From Parasponia andersonii (taxonomy: Eukaryota > Streptophyta > Magnoliopsida > Rosales > Cannabaceae), in assembly GCA_002914805.1 (NCBI GenBank), contig JXTB01000018.1:79236-143235 (forward strand): a stretch of DNA of 64,000 nucleotides, given 5' to 3'. This document shows, in pieces, positions 1 through 11,847 of this stretch; the stretch's first letter is position 1, and each line of letters opens with the position of its first letter. The position numbers were made by a program, and so were the translations under genes. The notes beneath the pieces are model-generated. The model ran no database searches and was not told the origin of the DNA. It worked only from the letters and a program-made list of their open reading frames with translations.

Positions 1-547
1 AAATGGAGTTGAGATATATATACCTTGATGATCCTTGCGACGAGACGAATCCAACGAGACCGGTTTGAGGCCGAAACGTGGCCGGAATCGTCGCCAGTGG
101 CCGAAAATCCGATTCGGCCTCTTTCTCTTCTCCGACGACGGCGAGCTTCTAGGTGGCGTCTGGCGTTCGGGATCGGCACAGGTGCGGTGCTGGCGAGCCT
201 CATCGGCTGCTCCTGCGGCTGGGCGACGGCGAGCGGTGGTTCTGCGGCAGCTCGGCTGAGAGAGAGACGAGGGAGAGAGAGAGAGAGGGAGGTTTCGGGG
301 GAGGGAGGAGAGAGAAGAGAGAGAGAGAGGAGAAAAAGATGTGCACGTGGCCCCTCTTTATTGGGCTGTGCAATTTTTCAAAAATTGCACATAAGTCCCC
401 AAATTTTCAAATCTCTATCAATCTAGTCCTCCAAAATTTGCAATTTAGTCCATCTGAACAAAACTTTTGTAAATTAGTCCTCACAATATTTTATCCGAAA
501 AATTGGTAAAATATCCAAATTACCCTCGAAAATTCCAGGTTTTTACA
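1..547 (-). repeat. LTR-like dispersed repeat, left copy (cut by window edge)
   Basis: Read on the minus strand, this stretch starts with TGTAAAAACCTGGA at 547 and runs off the left edge. It matches the plus-strand copy at 6417 to about 6950 along its length: the same opening, the same 'bulk sequence then CT-rich then GC-rich' progression, and shared blocks such as GACGATTCCGGCCAC and GATTCGTCT. The open reading frames here lie in the CT-rich/GC-rich part of the repeat and have no recognisable domain, so I do not call a gene. TG at the start fits an LTR end. The family is not recognised. Confidence 0.6.
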
Positions 548-3451
548 ATAATTAACTCTACTCCCTGCATTCCCATGAAATATTTATTATTACAATCGTT
601 GACTATAGAATTCTAAAGTAGAAGTTCTGCTTCAACTTCCAATAACGGTAGAAACAACTCAATGAGACTGCCATACATACTGTTAAAAACTTCAATCAAG
701 GTCGTTGGTTTTGACTTAGAGTAACCCAGTAACTGTATTGTCATCAATCCTGAGGACAAGCTTTTGTTGTGTCAAAGGCGTCTCGTGCTCCATGCACATC
801 TGTTTCCTTGTTTTCAAGTAAGATTTAACCGGTTGAACTAGAAAACTTTGAATGAGATCATAAACAATAGGGAGTTTTATTTAAGAAAAAAAAGAAGACC
901 CCAATTGAAACAAAAAAAAAGGGAGGTAACTTGAGGACCCCAATCGCTAACCATGGATCAAACACATCAAAATGCGCTCGATTCAAAGAATCCAATAGTA
1001 ATCGAGCAGGCACGACAGGCAGGCAGCAGCACTGGACGAGCCTCAGCAGGCGCCAACTCACGAGCCTTCTTCTGTAAATAAACATTCGCTATAGATTTGC
1101 TTTTTTCTTTGTCCTCTTCTGCGATATGTTGTTCTCAAATTCTTCATTAAAGTCTTATGATTTATGAATATCAAACCATTAAAAGAAAACCCAGAATCTA
1201 AGTTTACAATGAAGGATTAAAGGAACACCAAACTTATATGAGAAAAATTTTATCTCTCTTCTCAAGAATCGATTGAAATCAGAGGAAACAAATGGTAAAT
1301 GCAATCACCCATACATGAGCTTGCTAACAAATTGATTGTAAGGATTTTTTTTTTTTTTTTTTATTGGGTCAAGAAAAATAAAAATAAAAAATAAATAAAA
1401 TTTCCGATTGATACACGGACTAGTTAAGAATGTTGTCGATGGTCTGTATTAGAGCGAACTGGAAGAGAGAGTATCAATACAAAACTCGACCAAAAATATT
1501 TTTTTTAAAAAAAAAAACGAAAGGAAAAAAACAAATACAATTAGTTCCGGAAGCTTTCTATCTAATTCTATCCGGATATAACAAAGAGAGATCAGGGATG
1601 AAATAGAACGGGGATGGGAGATAGATCAGGGAAGAGGAAGGGAGACCATCAGATTTTCATATAAAACATATATATATATATATATATATATTTCAAAATG
1701 GAAACCTTAGCTGCAAAGTTCCACAATTCTGGCCGCCGGAGTTGAAGATTAGATGGGGCAGCGGAATCTGAACATCGAAGAGGAAAAGACGCAGACTCGA
1801 TTAGGAATCTACAGTACACACTATTTCTGTCTTATTTTAAAATTAATTAAAAAATTGAAACCATCCGTTGAGAGAATAAACACCTTTCCGTTAATTTATC
1901 TACATATTATTCCCTCTCCAATGTGGGGTCCTATTTTCACCATGAACCAATAGCAACATTAAGAGTTAGAGAGAGTATTAATGCTCCAAAAAAGAGGGGC
2001 GTATTGTAGAAGCTCCCAGAAAAGAGAAAAAAAAAAAAAAAAAAAAAAAAAAAAGAAAAGCTGGAAAGCAGACAGCCCGGCGATACATATATCGTCTAGT
2101 AATTTGTCTGCCATCCGATGTGGGATTTTAAAATTTTGGAACTCTGCACTCGGATCCACACATATACTTGGTTTCTTGTACGGACTCTCTTGCTTCCGCT
2201 AATTACTAGTCAAGTAGAATGCTAGATCTGATCCTAAATCTCCTATGATAATCTACAACTCAACTAACTCAAATTGTCGCGATCTATCTCCTACTCCAGT
2301 TGTTACACATTTCATTTGACATAAAAGCCCTCTTCTGCAACCGAGGTCTGATAAATCCATTCTGTTTAATAAAAAAAAAAAAAAAAGGTTTTAAAGTGGC
2401 AAAACATCCCTCTCTCTCTCTCTCTTCATGGGGGACCTAGGCCTTAGTGCAGCAGAGAATGGTGGTTGGATTGGGTAGTAATGCTCACCGTTACTGGATC
2501 ATCCCTAGTCACTTTCAAAGACTTCTTCAAACTTATACCATTCATTTCTATTCACGGTAGCTTTAACAGCTAACTGTCCACTTTCGGTATTTCTTCTCCA
2601 GACGGTTCATTATCCTTAAATGTGTTGTCTCTGTTATTATATAAGAAAAACAAAACAAATTGGACCCAAAAAGAAAAAAGCAGACATAATTGTATAATTA
2701 TTAATTGGAAAAAATTAGCTCCAAATAGGCCTACATTTAAGTTGAGCTCTGAAACTTTTATTAATTTCTGTAGCTCAACAGACACCTGCCCTTGTGTCTG
2801 TACTGTGTTTTACATAGTATTTACTAAAAAAGCGAAAAGAGTACGTTTATATAATTAATGCGTTACCATTTGTTTGAAAGTGAACCCTTTGAGTTTTCTA
2901 TGTTTTGGACAAGGTATAGTTTATGCTATTGGTGGGAGTTTCTCTATGTTATTGTCTTGTTTCACAACCACGAATAACGAGGGACGTGGGCACCAAAGAA
3001 AATGATTTGCTTCCCTCAACAAAAAGAAAAAAAGAAGAAAAGAAGCCATTGAGATTTGAGAACCATGCATTTTTTAAAGAAATGTTTTTATCCATTTAGA
3101 GAACTCTATATGCTGAATTTGATTATGTAGCATGATAGAGAAAGTTGGTCTAGGGTTTTCCTTATAGTAGTGGACGAGATTGTACAGCCATATATTATCT
3201 TAGTGTTGGCTCCAATCTGTCCCCTGGTCTACAACTATGCTATGCTTAAATCCACCGGAGATGGTAAAAGGCAACCAACCCTCTTAATGGCCTAACTACT
3301 TCGAATATTCCTAAAAGTCTCAGTAAGGAGCCTATAGGCATTATGATGGAGCTTATAGTTAACCATCAAATGATTTTATGAGCCTATATATATATATCTG
3401 ATGTTGATTACCTCCTTATGAACTAACATTGTGAAAGCTTTGTGGGCAAAA
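548..3451. other. Non-coding stretch upstream of the NPH3-like gene
   Basis: No supportable gene. The stretch is AT-rich with several homopolymers and simple repeats: a T-run near 1347-1362, (TA)n at about 1672-1691, an A-run at about 2027-2054 and (CT)n at about 2410-2424. The last few hundred bases presumably hold the promoter and leader of the NPH3-like gene, but I see no decisive TATA box. Confidence 0.5.
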
Positions 3452-6051
3452 ATGTATAGCAAATTAGTCCTTCCAGGATTTTTTAAGTCCACCATGGGAA
3501 GTAAAAATGTAACAAAAGAAACTCTTGTTCAAGAGTCCGGGGAGAGTAATCGGTGTGTCATTTTTCCAAACACTAATGTCAGCATGGTAGCCAAAACTTT
3601 GGAAAGAAAAGATCATGATTGGTACTTTTTCCTCCTACATATTTCTTTCCTTAATGTACTTGAAGGCATGTATTGCTGATAATATTATTGTAACTTAATG
3701 GTCATTTTCCTTTTGTTTGGTGCTTATCCTTTGTTTTATTCCATGCAGGGTTGTTCAGACAACAGTTCCAAGTGATTTGGTTGTTCAAATTGGAGATTCC
3801 AGCTTTCATTTGCACAAGGTGGGCTTAAATACTCTAGTGACTCTTTAAGTGAACATTACATGAACTATTGATCTTTGTAAGTCAAAAATGGTAGTATATC
3901 TGACTTGTATGAAACCTGGGAAGATTACTTAAGCAGCGGAACCGGGATCCGGATTTTAAGTATGGAGTAGACTCACCAAGACAATTTATTAAATTGAAAA
4001 AGTATTAGTAGAATTGGTTAGCATACTTACTTTTATTGAAAAGTAGTCACAGAGATGAAATCAGTCATAATTGAGTTAGAAAACAGATCAAGTTATCTAA
4101 GCTTTTATGTGGAGTCTAGAAAACCTTTGCAGACCAAAATGTTACATTTAGTTTTTTTCTTAAGCATAAAAATGCACGAAATTGTACTATTTGGTGATTG
4201 AGCTATGTTGCTCTACCTAAAACTTGTAAGGAAGTTTGATTGGTCTTTCAAGATGGTATGATGTAACTGTGATATATGAACTGCCTAACTTGTTTTTACA
4301 CCCTCCTGAACAAGATTTTTTACATGAATAAAAAGAGATACCAGTCTTTAGGTCTTTAGAATTTTGATGTAGTATTTTGAGTTTCAGCTTCCTATGGTCT
4401 CAAGAAGTGGATATTTGAATAGACTGGCTTTTGATAGAAGTAATGGAGGCAGAGACACAATTCTCAAGATACCGATAGACAACCTTCCAGGAGGAGCCAA
4501 AATTTTTGAGTTAGTGGTTAAATTCTGTTATGGGTGGGAAGTTGATATTACGTCTGCCAGTGTTGCTCCTCTGTATTGTGCTGCTCATTTCTTGGAAATG
4601 AATGATGATCTTGAACAAGGAAATCTCATATCCAAATCTGAGGCATTTCTAAGCTTTTCGATATTTTCATCATGGAAAGACACATTTCGAATTTTAAAAA
4701 GCTGTGAACCCCTTTCTTCATTGCCCAAAGAGCTGCAAATCCTGAAGCGATGCTCGGAATCCATTGCATTGAAGGCCTGCACAGACCTTAAAGACTTCAG
4801 CTCTGGAGTAGATGGTCCACATTACTTTCATGCTTCATCAAAAAAGGTAGAGAAGTCAAAACTCGACGAGGAAGTTGACCATTGGTGGTTTGAAGATGTT
4901 TCATTGCTTAGAATAGATCATTTCATTGAAGTGATCCAATCCATAAAAGGTAAAGGGATGAAGTCAAAGCTTGTTGGATCATGTATAGCTCATTGGACTA
5001 CTAAATGGCTCTCTAGGGTCAGTTTCATTGAGGTTGATAGACTGAGTCCCAAAAACATGACTTACCAATTACAAAGAGTCACAACAGAGTGTTTGATCAG
5101 AGTACTTCCAACTGAGGAGAACTCAGTTACCTGCAATTTTCTACTCCACCTTCTTAAGGCAGGTTTGGCAATGCATATCAGTTCTGACCTGTTGGAAACG
5201 CTCGAAAGAAGAATAGCTTCCATGTTGGAACAATGCCGTGTTCTGGACCTCCTGCTTAAGAACTTCGGAGACAATGACAATGTCCATGATGTTGGCATTG
5301 TTAACAGGGTGGTGGAAGTTTATGCTTCTCTCGATAAGATCGACCGCAGGCCAAAAATACTAGCTGTTGGGAGGTTGGTGGATGGTTATCTTACACTAGT
5401 TGCAAGAGAAGAGAACCTTAAGGTGAAGAGTTTCCAGTCACTTGTAGAAGCTTTGCCTAAAGACGCTCGGTTTTGTGATGACAACCTCTATAGAGCCACT
5501 GACTTGTACCTCAAGGTATAGATATATTTCCCCTTTTAAGTTCTGTCATCCATCAAGGAAACTTATTGTGATAGATAAGATTTATACATGAATTAGATGT
5601 AATCATCGTGTCTTATAGATTTCAGAAATACTTTTTCTTGAATTGCTTAATTCATTGTCTCATAACTCGATGTTTGCAGGCACATCCCGGCTTAACAGAA
5701 AAAGAAAGAACAAGCTTATGCAGATTCTTGGAATACCATAGACTATCGCAAGAAACTCGGGAGCATGTGATTAAGAACAACCGTTTGCCGCTAAAAATTG
5801 TGATAAGATTCATTCTTCTGGTGCAAGTCACCATGACAAGGTCAATGACAAGTATGGGATCAAATTACCAAAGAACCAAGACTCAGGCTTTTGTTAGAGC
5901 AAACAATAGAAGCCTAGGGAAAGGTTGGATGAATTCCCAAAAGGAAATAAGAAAGATGACAAAGGATGTTGAGGCCATGAAATCACAACTCAATGATCTT
6001 CAATTGTGTAAACTAAAGCTTCAAAGACAACTTAAGAGATGTATTGTTTGA
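3452..6051 (+). CDS. BTB/POZ and NPH3 domain-containing protein (NRL family)
   Basis: Predicted exons are 3452-3621, 3749-3818, 4388-5515 and 5680-6051; phases close to a protein of 579 residues. The N-terminal part carries a BTB-like segment (VPSDLVVQIGDSSFHLHK, continuing into YLNRLAF), and the large third exon is a typical NPH3 domain (WWFEDVSLLRIDHFIEVI, then AVGRLVDGYL). Exon 4 gives the conserved end AHPGLTEKERTSLCRFLEY and NNRLPLKIVIR, then a charged, coiled-coil-like tail (MTKDVEAMKSQLNDLQL). Family members act as adaptors for CUL3 ubiquitin ligases or in phototropin and auxin-transport signalling at the plasma membrane; which of these applies here is not visible. The ATG at 3452 is the first in frame; the longer upstream frame begins with GTG. 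The closest Arabidopsis group is probably the At5g48130/At5g17580 type, an uncertain recollection. Confidence 0.9.
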
Positions 6052-6416
6052 AGATTTCACTGGTGAATCCAGAGAGGGGTTTTTGGTTATATTTTGTAAG
6101 CTTAATTTTTGCCATGTTGTTATAAGAAAAGTCCTATCTTAAATATAGTGTGTTAATGTTTTCTCAAGTTGACAAGTGATTTTGTGAAAAGCTGTGATCT
6201 AAACATTTTCTAATGTTATCTTTTTGTACTAAAGCATTTTACTTTCCTTCATTCTTTTTTATTTGTTTATTTAGTAGGGGTTAGAACAAGATTATTTTCC
6301 TACTTTTTTATTTTTAATTTTAATAAAAAAAGCCCAAATAGGAAAACAAAAATCTTCATTTTTAGTACTTGAAAAGTGTTGATAATTGGAACTGAATAAA
6401 AAAAACCATCACATTT
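6052..6416. other. 3' flank of the NPH3-like gene
   Basis: AT-rich sequence that should hold the 3' UTR and polyadenylation region of the upstream gene. No other feature is seen before the LTR-like repeat starts at 6417. Confidence 0.5.
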
Positions 6417-8056
6417 TGTAAAACCCGGATTTTTGGGAGGGTAATTTAGACTTTTTACTAATTTTCTGGATATAATAATGGAAAGATTAATTTGCAAAAA
6501 TTTTATACAAAAAGACTAAATTATAATTTTTGGGGGACTGAATTGATAGAAATTTGGGAACTGGGGACTTTAGTGCAAGTTTTTAAAAATTTACATAGTC
6601 CCCTACTTATCCCACGTGGGCTCTCCCTCCCACTCACACTCTCGCTCTCTCTCGTTGACGTTCTCCCTCCCTCGTTCTCTGTTCACTCTCGGCCGAAGCA
6701 CCGAGGAGGCCGCGCTGCCATCCAGGTCACCGTTCGGCCTGCCAATCGCCAGGCGCGAGCTCGCCGTGCTACCAGGGTGCCCCGCCACCGATCCCGCGCA
6801 GCCGTCGGTCGCTGTTTTGCCGGAAACGCCATTGGAGTCGTTTCGGAGTTTTCGTCACTGACGACGATTCCGGCCACCATTTGACCTCTAACCAAGATTG
6901 TTAGATTCGTCTTGTCGAGAGAAAGCTCAAGATATATTTATCTTAGCCCCATACTACCCGAATCAAAAGTTATCATCTTTGGATATTTTGAGTTTAAGTT
7001 TGACTTTTTAATCCAGCCGTTGGATCGTAATTTTGTTGTCATTTTTGGATTGTACTCAGAAAATGAGGACGTTTAAAATATATATTGCCTATATTTGGTG
7101 ATCGGTACGAAAATCAAAATTGGACAGCTAGGACTTACCTCGATTTGTATGCCACCAGTCCAGTGTAGGTCCGGACCCGAATTGGACAAGTTATATGTCT
7201 AACCTAGCTATTCTGGGTGCTAGAAATTTAGTGAAGAAGTCCATTTATGGATTTAAAGCTCCGTTGAGAAGTTGGTTTTTTGTAAGAGGACGATCGAGGG
7301 CTTGAAATTGGTCCCCGACCCTCCGGACGATCATCAACGACACCTTGAGGATTCAATAGTGTAGTATCACTATTCTTGTGACGTAGAAATTTGATTATTT
7401 TCATTTTATACTATTTTCGAATAAAACTTATTTTCTGCAACACATGAGAATAAATGTGGTTTTTTGAATTTTTTGAACATATGTGATGGACTGTGATGGT
7501 GTTTTATACATATATATTATACTGTTCTGAGGATTTTCTGAGTGCAGGTTATTTTGGGTATATCAAAAATAGGGCTGTTGTGCTGCCCATTTTTCTATAA
7601 AAACCTAATCTACTAATTTTCTTGAAAAACTAGAGCACGATTATTTCGCACTTCAATTCTGTGTTGCACGTGTCATATAATCATACATGAATACCGTGTT
7701 AGCATCGTGAGTTTACAGTGTGGCGTTACGTGCCCCACCGTCGGTATAGAGTCCGTAAACCCACACAGGGTTTTGTTACTTCTGATTACCTCTCCATTTG
7801 GCAAGTGTAGGCAATTCGATTGCACCTCCAAGTTTGGTAGGTGACACATGGGTATCCCTTCCGAGTATAGGCTTAGGTGCTAGGCAAACTGTTATGTACA
7901 CTTAGTGCCATCTTCCTGGGTTTCCACAGATGAAAGGATGTGAGCTCATGGGTATAGGTTAATTTGTGTCATGTGCATATGGATTGATGGTTTTGCTCAT
8001 ACTACTTTATATACATATATATATATATTTATATACACGTGGATTTCTAGTTTGAA

Positions 8057-8127
<71 letters not shown>

Positions 8128-8668
8128 AAACTAACCATGCAGGAGCTTTCCATCACTAAAATATTTTCGATCGAGATAACTATTTTTCCTATAAGGCATT
8201 TTATGCTCACTCCCTTCCTCCCTTCCTTAGGTGGTGTCCAGTGCGACTTTGGAGATTAAGAGGAGTAAGAGGCCATCGAGATTATAGTTCGTTATTTTGA
8301 TAATACTTGAAGCATATTGTTATGATGTTTGGACTATTTGGGTTTTGTTTTATCATTGAACCAAGATTACTACATTCTATTTTTGTCTGTGAACTGATGT
8401 ATATCATTTTGGTGTCTATTCTGACGTGGATGATGATGATGCTTGAACATATATTTGATTTACGTTCTTTTCGGCATTTATTCGATCTATGTTTAATGAT
8501 GTATATGAACTGTGGGAGAGGTTCAGGGGATGTAATTTCAAATATTTTATCTAAAATGAATTGTTTAATAAAACTAAAACTTTTTAGACGTTTTTCAAAT
8601 AAATCAAAGAATTTTTCATCTTTACGAAATTCTCCTTCTGTTACTAATCCGAATTTTGGATTATGACA
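6417..8668 (+). mobile_element. Probable LTR (solo or truncated retrotransposon), right copy
   Basis: The repeat starts TGTAAAACCCGGAT at 6417, homologous to the minus-strand copy at 547-1. It continues through a CT-rich and a GC-rich block and a CCGTTGGATCGT block near 7017. I place the end at 8668 because the sequence reads TTATGACA there, and about 30 bp on lies CCTCAGAGCCTGG (about 8700-8712). That shares CAGAGCC with the methionine-tRNA primer-binding site common in plant retrotransposons. No gag or pol follows, so it is a solo LTR or a 5' remnant. A long (AT)n tract sits at about 8057-8120. The left boundary is well supported by the second copy; the right boundary and the LTR nature are inference. 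Confidence 0.5.
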
Positions 8669-8865
8669 TCTTTGATCTTGAACTCAACCTTGATATAAAA
8701 CCTCAGAGCCTGGGATAGATTTCTTGGGCATTATTGCAACAAATGTTCATTCGCACCTTGTCGTCCTACGATTTTGCCAATTTTGTAGTTTTTGTTGCTT
8801 TTATGAAAAAATGTCACTTTTCTAGGTAATTCGTATATATTTAATTATTTACTACCTTGTTAATA

Positions 8866-9258
8866 TTGTCGTTTTCCGGATATGCTTCCGTTTCTGAAGA
8901 CATGTCTCGATAGTGTCAATTGACAATGTCTTCATTTCCATGCAGTTTAAGGTTCAGGTTCAGAGTGATGCGGTCATTACAATATATCGTCGTTTTGAAA
9001 TTTTTTTGTCGTTGTAAGACATGTTCCCGTTTGAAATCGTTGACGTTTATAAGATATTATATTGTCGTCTAAAATTATTGCTGTTTTTACGATATGTTGT
9101 CGTTTTATTATATGCATTGTTTTCCGTTCTTTTCAGGGTATTGTCGTTTTTAAGCTGTTGCAGTTTGTATGCGAATGAATGTCCTTCTCTTTTGTTTGCT
9201 CCCATAATTGGTCCGTTGTAATCATTGTCGTTTATTGGAAATCCTGTCGTTTTCCAGG
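8866..9258 (+). repeat. Degenerate cluster of TGTCGTTTT-like motifs
   Basis: About eight to ten imperfect copies of (A/T)TGTCGTTTT lie within roughly 390 bp. Clear ones are near 8867, 8987, 9008, 9063, 9100, 9141, 9226 and 9245, with weaker ones such as TTGACGTTTAT near 9039 and TTGCTGTTTTT near 9078. Spacing is irregular, so this is not a simple tandem repeat. The cluster ends about 140 bp before the start codon of the RING gene and may be promoter/leader sequence or the decayed end of a repeat. Confidence 0.45.
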
Positions 9259-9400
9259 TTTAGCAGTGAAAACACGAGACTATACGTTGAGTTTTTTTTG
9301 TCTCTATTTTTCTGGGGGAAAAAAAAAAACCCAGAAGGAGAAGAAGATTATTTGAACCCTGAAACTCTTTGGAGTGAAATTTTTTGCAAGAGAAATCAAA

Positions 9401-11183
9401 ATGAAGGCGGAGGCGGAGGCGGAGGTGAAGGCGGAGGAGGAGAACATGACCACCGCCACCACCAGCTCTTCGACTTCAGAAGATTTCAATCCTTGTCCCA
9501 TATGCCTCGGACCCTTCCTTCAAGAATCATACCTTGATAAATGTTTCCGTATGTATTCAACCAAATTCAGTTAAACCCTAAACCCAAATTATTTGACTTG
9601 GACATCAAGTTCAAAACTTTCTTTTTTTTTTTATATATATTTAAATTTTAACAAATAATTGAGGATTTCAATTCTTGATTTGCAGATAGGTTCTGTTACA
9701 ATTGCATTAGGCAATGGATTAAAGTTGTTTCTGGCAAGCGCTCTTGCAAGTTTGCTTCTGTGACGTGTCCACTCTGCAAGGTTCACTTTTTTATTTTTCC
9801 TTTTTATCTTATTTATTTTATTTTTTGCACTTTGCTTATAAATTTCGGATTTTTTTCAATATTGTATTTTTGAGATTATTTGCTCTGATTTCTTTTACTT
9901 ACAACCATTCGAGGGCTTTTCCGTGTATATATATATATATATGATCATATATAAAGATAAAAGAGCCCATTTTGAATTTTTGAGAGCTTTATAAAATGAT
10001 AGTTGAATCATTTGTTCCACCATCACTAATTTGGAAAGTTCCCTTGATTTTGCATTGATTATAGACTTTGAACGTGTTCAGTGAGTAAATTCTGTTATTT
10101 GTAGCATCATTGTTGCTTATTTCTGTTTATTTTGCAGATAGAAAACTTTTCGATAATACATGGATTTGATGGAAGTTCTTTTCAACAGTCTTACGTTACT
10201 CAGGATTTTGAAAATGGGTATCATCTTCTGTATTTCCCTTTCTTTGACATTTATCAATGTTGTGAGGTTTCTTAGTTCAATGACATTTTTTAAAAATCTT
10301 TATCCTTGTATGCAGCTTTGTCTTAACAAAGGCACACAAGTACAGATTACAGTCATATTACACAGAACCAGGTATTTAGTTCTCATCATTTGATTCGTTG
10401 ATCCAATATTGTTGCCTTTGTTCTGATCGATAATTCTCTAGTTAACTTTGTACTCAAGCAGGTTTCTTAAGTGACATTTTCAGTGTGTCACGCTATTGGA
10501 AATCGCATAAGTATCTTCAGCCAAACCATTGGCTCCATAGTTGGCTGAGAAGGGAAATTCAAGCCCTTATGCAGGTTTCTGAGCTAGTGACTTATGAACT
10601 TTCACAAGAATCTTTATTTTGTCATTGTCTCCCATAGTTCTAACTCGAATGAAATATTTTGTATAATATAGATTCGGCCAATTCTTCATGACTGACTGAC
10701 TCCTTTTCTAGGAAGAAGATGTCGACATTGTTGTACACCACATAGTCGGCGTAATCAATTCCTTTCAGACAAAGTATTATTCGGTTGCTATTTGTATCTT
10801 AAATTATTGTATCAGTTGATCATGAAAAACACTTAGATTGTTTTATACACTGTCTTGAATGTTCCTGAGTCCGGGATTTCTGTAGGAGCAAACGAGAAGT
10901 GCAAAGAAAGACACCAGAGGCCAAAAGTGAAGAGTTCCGTTCATTGATATCGGATGCAGCTAGGCCTTTTTTAGCGGCAAGAACTGATCGGTTTGTCAAT
11001 GAGGTGGAATTGTTTCTTGCTTCAGGTTTGACCATTGAAGCCTATGATGCTGTTTACAAGCAGCGCTTAGGTTGGAGTGCACCCAGGGTAACTGGTGAGA
11101 GTACTGAAGGAGAACTTAGTGAACAGAGGACTACAATTCCATATTTGTATATCTTTGATGAGGACTCTGATGAAACTGATTGA
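9401..11183 (+). CDS. RING-type (C3HC4) E3 ubiquitin ligase-like protein
   Basis: Seven exons are predicted: 9401-9548, 9686-9780, 10138-10217, 10316-10371, 10462-10574, 10712-10773 and 10886-11183. Phases close to 283 residues. Residues about 32-80 form a complete C3HC4 RING: CPIC, then CFH, CYNC and CPLC, with the H codon split by intron 1. After the RING come IENFSIIHGFDGSSF, a basic aromatic stretch (SRYWKSHKYLQPNHWLHSW) and an acidic C-terminus (FDEDSDETD). The RING followed by a 'FSIIH' element recalls Topors-type RING proteins, an inferred likeness only. By family it should transfer ubiquitin from an E2 to an unknown substrate. The ATG at 9401 was chosen because the longer frame upstream begins with GTG. 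The N-terminus is a short alternating Lys/Glu/Ala repeat. Confidence 0.88.
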
Positions 11184-11847
11184 AAGTTCCGTCTAATTCT
11201 GTATCACTACAAGTGATTTTTGTTTTTTTTTCGTTCAATGTGATATTTCCTTGCAACCAGATTATCATCAATGTAACGATGTCTTTGGTTGTTTCAAAAC
11301 CAGCATTGGGAGATACAGACGAAATGATCTTACACCGACTTGGACTATATATCTCTTGGTGTGATAAAAAACGAGCCATGTATGTGATAAAGTTGAATGT
11401 CAGGTGTAGAAAACGGAGTATCATTTGCAATCTGATTGAACCTCTCTGCCTATGAGTTCCACTTAGTTGCTTGTTGTTTCCAAAACTAACAAGTATTAAA
11501 AGGTTCAAGTTGCGGGTGATGTTGGTTCTTGTGGATGGGTATCTTTTCTGTTACGCTTAGAAGATTTTGCCTGTATTTTTCAGCCATAAATAATATCCAC
11601 ACGATTTTTCGGAACACTTGAGGATTGGCTAACAATCCATTTTCCTGCTTTACCCTCCTGAACTCTGACGCAGACCAGAAAAGAACACCCGTCATTAACA
11701 AAAAACAGAGGGACAATGTTGTCTTTCTGGGACACAAACAGATTACAACAGCTTCGTTTTTGTGCCTGCCTCGATGACGTCTCAGTTAGTCCAAAGTGAA
11801 CATCAGTATATAACCCGCAGGTTGACGTGTTGATAAGCTTCACTCAT
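11184..11847. other. Spacer between the RING gene and AMI1
   Basis: No gene supported. It contains the RING gene's 3' end and presumably the AMI1 promoter. A TGACGTCT element (CRE/as-1-like core) lies at about 11774, 75 bp before the AMI1 start. Reading frames on the minus strand here have no recognisable domain. Confidence 0.4.

Noticed and set aside
25..509. Overlapping 118-133-codon plus-strand frames at the left edge
   Set aside because: They lie within the LTR-like repeat, run against its orientation, are Arg/Glu/Gly low-complexity and have no domain. The homologous copy at 6417 onwards does not keep them.
6492..6895. Frames of 61-130 codons in the GC-rich block
   Set aside because: These are part of the dispersed repeat and only reflect CT-rich and GC-rich composition; they are not conserved with the left copy.
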